Assembly (NCBI GenBank): GCA_030620915.1
Contig: JAUXIR010000031.1
Span: 1-9,935, forward strand
Direction: 5' to 3'
Length of the DNA: 9,935 nucleotides
From: Geopsychrobacter sp.
GTDB lineage: Bacteria > Desulfobacterota > Desulfuromonadia > Desulfuromonadales > Geopsychrobacteraceae
Shown here: positions 5,086 to 9,935 of the stretch, one piece after another
Layout of the letters: each line of letters opens with the position of its first letter
Position numbering within the stretch: the stretch's first letter is position 1
Program-made: the position numbers and the translations under genes
The notes under the pieces: model-generated
Databases searched by the model: none
What the model saw: only the letters and a program-made list of their open reading frames with translations
Told to the model about the DNA's origin: nothing

Positions 5086-5766
5086 TCAGTGGTTGTTCCT
5101 CCTGGCATGAACGCCGCCGGTCATCGGCACAAACGCGACCCCGAGCATGTCGCTGGTATGTAATTCCCCCCTCGGATCCTTTTCGATCAGCAGCAGCTCC
5201 TGCGACAGATAAGGGCGGCCGACGGGAATGACCAGCCGACCACCCGGTCTGAGCTGATCGATCAGGGCCTGCGGCAAGTGGGTCGCGGCAGCGGTGACGA
5301 TGATGCCATCGTAAGGGGCATGTTCGGGCCAGCCGGAGTGGCCGTCGCCGGTTCTAACCTCGATGTTGGCATAGCCCAGTCGGGAGAGTAATTCTGCCGC
5401 CTGGGCGGCCAGGGTGGGGATGATTTCGAGGCTGTAGACCTGCTGCACCAGCTGCGCGAGGATTGCTGCCTGGTAGCCCGAGCCGGTGCCGATTTCAAGG
5501 ATGGTCTGCGCTGGTTGCGGCTCGAGCAGGTCGGTCATCAGGGCGACGATATAGGGCTGGGAGATGGTTTGCCCCTGACCGATCGGCAGGGGCCCGTTGT
5601 CAAAGGCCTGATCGAGCAACTCCGGCGGCACAAAGGCGTCGCGCGGAACCTGTTCCAGCGCCTCCATCACCCGAGGATCGAAGATCGGCCTACTGGTCAG
5701 CGAGGCGGTCCGCTTGGCTGACCTTTCGATGGTATGCAGCATCTCCCTGAGTCTGATTGCTCGCAT
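5086..5766 (-). CDS. pcm: protein-L-isoaspartate O-methyltransferase
   Basis: This 226-residue cytoplasmic enzyme transfers a methyl group from S-adenosylmethionine to L-isoaspartyl residues, starting repair of damaged proteins. The diagnostic segments are all present: GQTISQPYIVALMT at 65-78 (substrate side), EIGTGSGYQAA at 91-101 (SAM-binding motif I), TGDGHSG at 139-145, VTAAATHLP at 157-165, and LRPGGRLVIPVG at 172-183, ending with FVPMTGG at 212-218. Length is normal for the bacterial enzyme. The ATG at 5766 follows AAGGGGG by about 5 bases, and a short CCCGC-CT-GCGGG hairpin (5780-5791) lies just ahead of that site. The CBS gene follows after 38 bp. In many proteobacteria pcm is next to surE, which is not seen here. 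Confidence 0.95.
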   Translation of the reverse strand: MRAIRLREMLHTIERSAKRTASLTSRPIFDPRVMEALEQVPRDAFVPPELLDQAFDNGPLPIGQGQTISQPYIVALMTDLLEPQPAQTILEIGTGSGYQAAILAQLVQQVYSLEIIPTLAAQAAELLSRLGYANIEVRTGDGHSGWPEHAPYDGIIVTAAATHLPQALIDQLRPGGRLVIPVGRPYLSQELLLIEKDPRGELHTSDMLGVAFVPMTGGVHARRNNH

Positions 5767-5779
5767 CGCACCCCCTTGA

Positions 5780-5791
5780 CCCGCCTGCGGG
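5780..5791 (-). promoter_or_regulatory. small hairpin in the pcm leader
   Basis: CCCGC-CT-GCGGG is a perfect 5-bp stem with a 2-base loop. It lies immediately upstream of the pcm ribosome-binding site (AAGGGGG). It could influence translation or be a short remnant; no further regulatory element is visible in the 107-bp gap. Confidence 0.25.
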
Positions 5792-5873
5792 AAAGTGGTT
5801 TAGCGGGAGTCTGTGCTTACCCTGATCATATCATGCTGGCAGGTGTCCGGACGTCTGACCCATGTGGCCGGGG

Positions 5874-6548
5874 TTAGACCAGGGGATAATTCGTCAGGGG
5901 CGGCTCGTGCCAGAAGGTGCGGGTTCTGACCTCGCAGCAGGTCAGGCTGCGGCCGAAGACGGCACCGGTGTCGAGGCCGAGGCGGGTGGGGGTGATATAC
6001 GGGCGCTCCATCGGGGTGTGGCCGAAGACCACGGTTTTTCCCCAGTCGTAGTCGGAATCGAGAAAATTCTGACGGATCCAGAGCAGGTCGAACTCCTGTT
6101 GTTTCGCCGGGGGGAGCCCGGGGCGCAGGCCGGCATGAACAAAGATGAATCCATCGGTTTCGTAATAAAGACGCAGGTCCCGGATGAAATCGAGGTGGTC
6201 GGCCGGAAAGCGGTAGCGACCATCTTCTTGGTAGCTCTCCAGGGTTGCGGTGCCGCCGTTGACCAGAAAAGTGAGCTGGTCTCGCTCCTCGAGGAAATCC
6301 AGCAGCATCTGCTCGTGATTGCCCTTGAGGAAGACCGTCTGCGGAAACCGTTTGCCGAAATCGAGCAGGAACTCATAGACCCCCTTGCTCTCCGGACCGC
6401 GGTCGCCGTAATCACCCAGAAACACCAGCTGGTCCTGTTCGGTCGGTGCGACCTGTTCCATCAGTGGCTCAAGCAGGGACAGGCAGCCGTGGATATCGCC
6501 GACGGCCAGGAGTCGTTCGGGATTTTGCCGGAGCTTTTGTGCAAACAT
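5874..6548 (-). CDS. PPP-family metallophosphoesterase (Ser/Thr phosphatase or diadenosine tetraphosphatase type)
   Basis: The 224-residue protein has the complete PPP signature: GDIHG at 17-21, GDYGDRGP at 45-52, GNHE at 76-79, HAG at 138-140, and FGHT at 175-178 followed by LDTGAV at 192-197. These residues bind two metal ions and hydrolyse phosphoesters. Close relatives are annotated as serine/threonine phosphatases or as symmetrical Ap4A hydrolase-like proteins, and sequence alone does not settle which. A Gly replaces the usual Val or Ile in the second motif. The ATG at 6548 has GAGG just upstream and gives the normal distance to motif I. It stands apart from the Fe-S gene by 173 bp and from pcm by 107 bp, so it may be its own unit. 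Confidence 0.85.
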   Translation of the reverse strand: MFAQKLRQNPERLLAVGDIHGCLSLLEPLMEQVAPTEQDQLVFLGDYGDRGPESKGVYEFLLDFGKRFPQTVFLKGNHEQMLLDFLEERDQLTFLVNGGTATLESYQEDGRYRFPADHLDFIRDLRLYYETDGFIFVHAGLRPGLPPAKQQEFDLLWIRQNFLDSDYDWGKTVVFGHTPMERPYITPTRLGLDTGAVFGRSLTCCEVRTRTFWHEPPLTNYPLV

Positions 6549-6643
6549 GGCGCCTCACTCGATGCCATCACCAGAGGGTTCTGGCTCCGGCTCTCTTATA
6601 AGTCCAGATTACACCGGGTCCGATGTTTTGCGGGCTTTTCACT

Positions 6644-6672
6644 GAGAAATGTTGCGCTATGGAAAATTTCTC
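6644..6672. repeat. 7-bp inverted repeat in an AT-rich gap
   Basis: GAGAAAT (6644-6650) and ATTTCTC (6666-6672) are perfect inverted copies around 15 bases. They lie in the 173-bp gap between the Fe-S gene and the phosphatase gene, beside an AT-rich stretch (about 6673-6702) containing CATAAT on the minus strand. This could be a regulatory site for the phosphatase gene or a weak terminator of the Fe-S gene. Confidence 0.3.
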
Positions 6673-6721
6673 GTCTTAAATATTATGAATAAAATATCCA
6701 TCTCTTACTCACGAATCGAGG

Positions 6722-7885
6722 TTATGACAGCATCTTTTTCAACTTCTGCTTGACCCCATCAATAACAAAGGGCGTCAGCCGTTTCTTCTCCTTGAGGATC
6801 TGCTTCATCAACTCTTTCTTCTTATGCGGAATGATCGGTTCGGTCACCGGCACCATCGTCAAGGCATCTTTAGGGCAGGTCGAGAGGCAGGCTCCGCAGC
6901 CAAGGCAGACCTCTTCTTTAATGGCCAACTGACGGGATTTTTCTGCAGTTGCAACCTCAAGCGCCTTGACGTTACAGGCCTTGACGCAGAGCCCGCAACT
7001 GCTGCAGCTTTCCGCATCGACGGCGATTCGATAGCCGGTCTTGCCGACCCCTTCGGTGTAGCCGGCCTGCACCCCGGCGAGCAGTTCGCAGCAACAGGAG
7101 CAGCAGTTACAGATGAAGCTCGGCTTGTGGCGGATGTTGTCGGTGATGTGGGTCAGATTGTGCTCGCGCGCGGTGTCGATGATCGCCAGGAGTTCATCGA
7201 CGGTTTTCGTTTCGGCAAAGCCGCGCCGCGCCATGAATTTGGCGGCGCTGCCGAGTGAGATACAGATCCCCTCGACCGGCGCACCCTTGGCGCAGCTTTC
7301 ATCAAGATGCTCTTTTTTATGTCGACAGTAGCAAAGTCCTGCCGCGCCGCCTCCCGCTTTACGAATGATCTCACGTGCGCCTGCATAGCTGGTGACCTGC
7401 GAGCTGACCGGGATTGTCTCCTCATAGGCCAGGGTCCGGGTCAGGGGTGTCTTGCTGCCGAAGAATTCGCTGGCCTGTCCATTTTGCGGGTCCGCGTAGA
7501 GATATTCGCCCATCAGTTTAGCCAGCTCGGCCACCGGCAGATCGGCACGTTGTTTCATGAAGGTGAATTCGAAAAAACCGATCAGCCCCGGCAACAGCAG
7601 GTAGTAGACGACCCCCTTGTGGGGCATGTCGATCACCAACCCTTTATTGGCCATGGTTTCGAGCAGTTCGGCCAGCTGCCCGGTTGGATAGTTGGTCCGT
7701 TTTGCCAGCTCATCGAGGGTCGCCTCATGCAGCGGAAAGCGCGAGGCGACAAAGGCCTCCTCTTCACTGAAGAGGATCGCCAGGATCTGACGCAGTTTGT
7801 CGTTGTCGACCAAGCCGATCGGGTACTTGTTGAGCCGGTCGATCAGCGGCACGATGCTACTCTTACTCGTGGTGTGGTGGCCCAT
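6722..7885 (-). CDS. winged-helix/ferredoxin-type 2[4Fe-4S] protein with Cys-rich cluster
   Basis: This 387-residue protein has three parts. Residues about 25-100 look like a winged helix (DNDKLRQILAILFSEEEAFV, then TLDELAKRTNYPTGQLAELL and GLVIDMPHKGVVYYLL). A middle region carries CYCRH (185-189), Cys198, Cys208 and the dense CNCCSCCC run (259-266). The C-terminal ferredoxin domain has two CxxCxxCxxxC motifs, Cys294/297/300/304 and Cys327/330/333/337, followed by Pro. A basic tail ends it. No signal or membrane segment is seen, so it is cytoplasmic. I know the layout from anaerobic bacteria and methanogens, annotated only as ferredoxin-type proteins. Electron transfer or redox sensing linked to DNA binding is inference. 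GGAG lies 7 bases before the ATG at 7885. It follows the MBL gene by 51 bp and may be in that operon. Confidence 0.85.
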   Translation of the reverse strand: MGHHTTSKSSIVPLIDRLNKYPIGLVDNDKLRQILAILFSEEEAFVASRFPLHEATLDELAKRTNYPTGQLAELLETMANKGLVIDMPHKGVVYYLLLPGLIGFFEFTFMKQRADLPVAELAKLMGEYLYADPQNGQASEFFGSKTPLTRTLAYEETIPVSSQVTSYAGAREIIRKAGGGAAGLCYCRHKKEHLDESCAKGAPVEGICISLGSAAKFMARRGFAETKTVDELLAIIDTAREHNLTHITDNIRHKPSFICNCCSCCCELLAGVQAGYTEGVGKTGYRIAVDAESCSSCGLCVKACNVKALEVATAEKSRQLAIKEEVCLGCGACLSTCPKDALTMVPVTEPIIPHKKKELMKQILKEKKRLTPFVIDGVKQKLKKMLS

Positions 7886-7936
7886 GTTCGCTCCAATCAG
7901 CGGAAAGGGGATTATCTCCAGGGAAAGCCATGGTTG

Positions 7937-8737
7937 TTACAGGCGCAAGCAGGCTCGGATGAGATTGCGTTTGGTGAACTGGTAGCCGGTGATCAGACTG
8001 ACCAAATTCTCCGGTCCGAGCAGGCGGTGGGTGATCCTTGACAGTGACAGCCCCTGCCGACGAAGCTCGTGGCTCTGTTCGCAGAGGGTTTCCAGGTTCT
8101 TCAGTTTGGCGCTCAGGGCGGATTTCCCGTCCTTGACCAGGCCGCGGTGAGCACAGAAGATCGTCTTAAAATCGTGGTCGAGGATTTTTTTCAGGCTGCG
8201 TAACTGCTCGCCCAGATCCTCGCCCTGACGTAAAAAACGGGTGCGTTCACTGACAAACAGATCGCCGGTGAACAGCCAGCCCTGTTCCGCTTCGAGATAG
8301 CAGATCAGATCTGCGGCATGTCCCGGCGTGGCAATCGCTTGCAGACGATAGCCGTTATCAAGTTCGATCCGTTCCGGCACCGGTTCAGCCACCAGTTTTT
8401 GCGGCCGCCCGAAGAGCAGATGCTGGTAGGGTTGTAATCGCCAGCCATCGGCCAGGGGCTGCAGGGCCTGTGTGTCCGCCAGCACTCTGGCACCGGTCAA
8501 TTGCTGGATTCTGGCTGCGTTGCCGCTATGGTCCTCGTGGTGATGGGTGAGCAGCAGTTGCCGTAGCGGCTGTTCTTGCACAAAGCTGCGCACCTGGGGC
8601 CAGCAGTTGGCGCTGCCGCTGTCGATCAGGGTGGTGCCGAGTCGATAGCAGGTGACCGCAGTATTTACCCCCCGGTTGAAGCGTCCGGCCCGCAGACCCT
8701 CAACCCCCTGATAGCGGATGTGTTGTGTAACTCCCAT
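7937..8737 (-). CDS. MBL-fold metallo-hydrolase
   Basis: The 266-residue protein has the metallo-beta-lactamase fold motifs in order: the zinc site HHHEDH at 65-70 in LLLTHHHEDHSG, ATPGHA with His140, FTGDLF with Asp159, and FCAHRGL with His197. An alpha-helical C-terminal region (about 205-266) resembles that of LACTB2-like and glyoxalase II-like hydrolases. Members cleave thioesters, lactones, phosphodiesters or RNA; the substrate cannot be read from this sequence. No signal peptide is present. The ATG at 8737 starts MGVTQHIRY, with only a weak ribosome site, 26 bp after the chalcone-isomerase-like gene, suggesting translation within an operon. Family call is firm, function open. Confidence 0.9.
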   Translation of the reverse strand: MGVTQHIRYQGVEGLRAGRFNRGVNTAVTCYRLGTTLIDSGSANCWPQVRSFVQEQPLRQLLLTHHHEDHSGNAARIQQLTGARVLADTQALQPLADGWRLQPYQHLLFGRPQKLVAEPVPERIELDNGYRLQAIATPGHAADLICYLEAEQGWLFTGDLFVSERTRFLRQGEDLGEQLRSLKKILDHDFKTIFCAHRGLVKDGKSALSAKLKNLETLCEQSHELRRQGLSLSRITHRLLGPENLVSLITGYQFTKRNLIRACLRL

Positions 8738-8763
8738 AGTGGTCGCATCGCTTACCGCTGTGA

Positions 8764-9321
8764 TTAATCCTGACCGAGCATGCCTTCTTTCATATCTTGG
8801 TCGGCCGGCTGCTTGCCGAGGTAGATCAGCAGCAGAGCCTTGGCCAGATTGGCTGATCGGGTTGAGCCGAGATGCCGACTGTTATGACTGGCGCTGACCA
8901 GGTTTTCTGCGGTGATCGCCAGATCGATCTGATCCCCCTCGACAAAATCGCCATCGAACCAGCCGAGAAATTGTTCAACGGCCGGATCTTTACGCAGTTC
9001 GGGACTGTTGGCTTCAATCCCCTTGGCGAAGCCACCGACCATCCGCTCTTTTTCGAGTTTACTGTAGAGAAAATCCATGCGGATCAGTTTGCCGCCTGGG
9101 CTGTCAAGCACCTGGGCGGTACTGGTGGCCTTGTGGGACGTGTAGAGTGAGCCGACGTAGATTTTGAAAAAATATTTTTTGCGTATGCCGTAGCCGTTGA
9201 GCCGGAGTTGTTCTCCACCAATTTCGACGCTATCCGGCAGTTTGACATCGGCAACCTCAAGCGCAAATGCCGGTAGAATCATCAAACAGACCAAACTCAA
9301 TATAAACAGAATTTGTTTCAC
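8764..9321 (-). CDS. exported chalcone-isomerase-like domain protein
   Basis: The 185-residue protein opens with a signal peptide (basic start, hydrophobic FILSLVCLMILPAFA, probable cleavage after Ala20), placing it in the periplasm. The mature part matches the bacterial chalcone-isomerase-like family: VKLPDSVEIGGEQLRLNGYG, then IRKKYFFKIYVGSLY at 46-60, IRMDFLY at 80-86, and the closing ALLLIYLGKQPAD and KEGMLG. Plant relatives isomerise chalcones or bind fatty acids; the bacterial proteins are uncharacterised, and catalysis should not be assumed. The start is a GTG at 9321, with AAGGAG ahead at normal spacing. It lies 27 bp after the DUF4442 gene and 26 bp before the MBL gene. Confidence 0.85.
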   Translation of the reverse strand: MKQILFILSLVCLMILPAFALEVADVKLPDSVEIGGEQLRLNGYGIRKKYFFKIYVGSLYTSHKATSTAQVLDSPGGKLIRMDFLYSKLEKERMVGGFAKGIEANSPELRKDPAVEQFLGWFDGDFVEGDQIDLAITAENLVSASHNSRHLGSTRSANLAKALLLIYLGKQPADQDMKEGMLGQD

Positions 9322-9348
9322 CCTGTGCTCCTTCGTGCGTGCTGATTT

Positions 9349-9867
9349 TTATACCCTGGTCTTGACCCTGTCCCAACGCTTGATCTGCCAGGTAACGCGG
9401 GCGCTGGCGATATGGTTCTGTCTATCGTCATGCACCTCGGTTGTTTGAGTAAACAGCAGCTTGTCGGTTTCGGCAAGGGGTTTAAGGATTTCATCCTTGA
9501 GTTGCTGTTCGCTGATGCGGCTCTCGGCGATGATCGTGCTTTTGGCCTGGTAGTGGTAATCGATCTCCAGCTGCGCCATGATCAGCCGGTAACGCGAGGG
9601 ATTGAGGCGCGAGAGGAGGAGCAGTCCCGAAGAGAACTCGGCCACAGTGGCGATGCAGCAGGCGTGGACTCCGCGGATATGGTTCTGGTTCTTGCGCCTG
9701 TAGGGTGCAGCGGTTTTGATGTGCTCCTTGCCCAGTTCAAGGATGTGCACTCCATGCGGCCGGTTGAAGGGGATCAGGCGGCCGAGGAACAGGTTGAGTA
9801 TCTTCAGTTTAAACGGGGATTTTCGCGCGCTCTCAAGCAGGGCGGGGAGCTTGACCAGTCCACTCAT
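9349..9867 (-). CDS. DUF4442 hotdog-fold protein (thioesterase-like)
   Basis: The 172-residue protein looks like a DUF4442 hotdog protein related to acyl-CoA thioesterases. The conserved core reads NHIRGVHACCIATVAEFSSG at about 62-81, the hotdog central helix and its loop. Strands follow with the family's DYHYQAKSTIIAE pattern at 103-115 and TTEVHDD and IASARVTWQI near 142-162. Hotdog proteins of this type bind acyl thioesters; thioesterase activity is plausible, not shown. There is no signal peptide. The ATG at 9867 follows GGAGAAGAGG and overlaps the preceding gene's TGA (9864-9866) in the ATGA form, so the two genes are translationally coupled. The exported chalcone-isomerase-like gene follows after 27 bp, hinting at a lipid-related role for the group. 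Confidence 0.8.
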   Translation of the reverse strand: MSGLVKLPALLESARKSPFKLKILNLFLGRLIPFNRPHGVHILELGKEHIKTAAPYRRKNQNHIRGVHACCIATVAEFSSGLLLLSRLNPSRYRLIMAQLEIDYHYQAKSTIIAESRISEQQLKDEILKPLAETDKLLFTQTTEVHDDRQNHIASARVTWQIKRWDRVKTRV

Positions 9868-9935
9868 ACGACCTCTTCTCCGGCCCTGTGGCCCTGATGG
9901 ACGGCGTCGAAGACCATCGCCGGTTTGCGCGCATC
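9864..9935 (-). CDS. C-terminal end of an upstream gene, possibly a flavin/NAD-dependent oxidoreductase
   Basis: The last 23 codons of a minus-strand gene enter at the window's end and stop at TGA 9864-9866, overlapping the DUF4442 start codon. The visible tail is DARKPAMVFDAVHQGHRAGE followed by EVV. The pattern D-x-R-x-P, then A-x-x-x-G-x-x-A-G, resembles the FAD-binding C-terminus of NADH:flavin oxidoreductase and pyridine nucleotide-disulphide reductase families. With so few residues this is only suggestive. Reality of the gene is supported by the open frame and the ATGA coupling. Confidence 0.5.
   Translation of the reverse strand, partial: DARKPAMVFDAVHQGHRAGEEVV

Noticed and set aside
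5862..6692. Plus-strand open frame of 276 codons opposite the phosphatase gene
   Set aside because: Antisense shadow of a well-supported PPP gene, with no domain of its own.
7307..8041. Plus-strand open frame of 244 codons across the Fe-S and MBL genes
   Set aside because: It spans two convincing minus-strand genes and the gap between them, with no family features.

Overview
The window reads as bacterial chromosome, most likely from an anaerobic deltaproteobacterium related to Desulfuromonas, Geobacter or Pelobacter. This placement is inferred from gene content: a winged-helix/ferredoxin protein with a Cys-rich cluster, a small HTH/Zn-ribbon regulator next to a CBS protein and pcm, and an exported chalcone-isomerase-like protein. 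No rRNA, complete tRNA, CRISPR array, transposase or integrase is visible.

The window has two halves. Positions 3950-9935 are a compact housekeeping-like block with every gene on the minus strand. In transcription order it holds the end of a possible flavin/NAD oxidoreductase (9864-9935), a DUF4442 hotdog protein, an exported chalcone-isomerase-like protein, an MBL-fold hydrolase, a winged-helix Fe-S protein, a PPP-type phosphatase, protein-L-isoaspartate methyltransferase (pcm), a two-CBS-domain protein, an HTH/Zn-ribbon regulator and a conserved 83-aa protein. Gaps are mostly short, with start/stop overlaps at 9864-9867 and 4598-4601. A strong bidirectional terminator at 3822-3856 closes this block.

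Positions 1-3949 look accessory and contain mostly DNA-metabolism and toxin-antitoxin genes. From low to high coordinate they are: the start of a GxxExxY-family protein (minus), an Mre11/SbcD-type phosphoesterase without a visible SbcC/Rad50 partner (minus), an MNT/HEPN toxin-antitoxin pair (minus), and a HigB/HigA-type pair (plus). A 361-bp gene-poor stretch follows, with several hairpins and a tRNA-3'-end-like fragment that may mark the island boundary.

The main result is that both toxin genes are broken while both antitoxins are open. The HEPN gene lacks one base near 1882/1883, inside a His codon. The HigB-like gene has an in-frame TAA at 3000-3002. Each antitoxin also has an operator-like DNA signal: a 21-bp tandem repeat overlapping the start of the MNT gene (2634-2675) and a palindrome ahead of the HigBA pair (2897-2916). 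The locus therefore looks like a TA/defence island in which toxin activity has been lost and regulation or antitoxin function may persist. I found no clearly new multi-gene system, but several arrangements merit checking.
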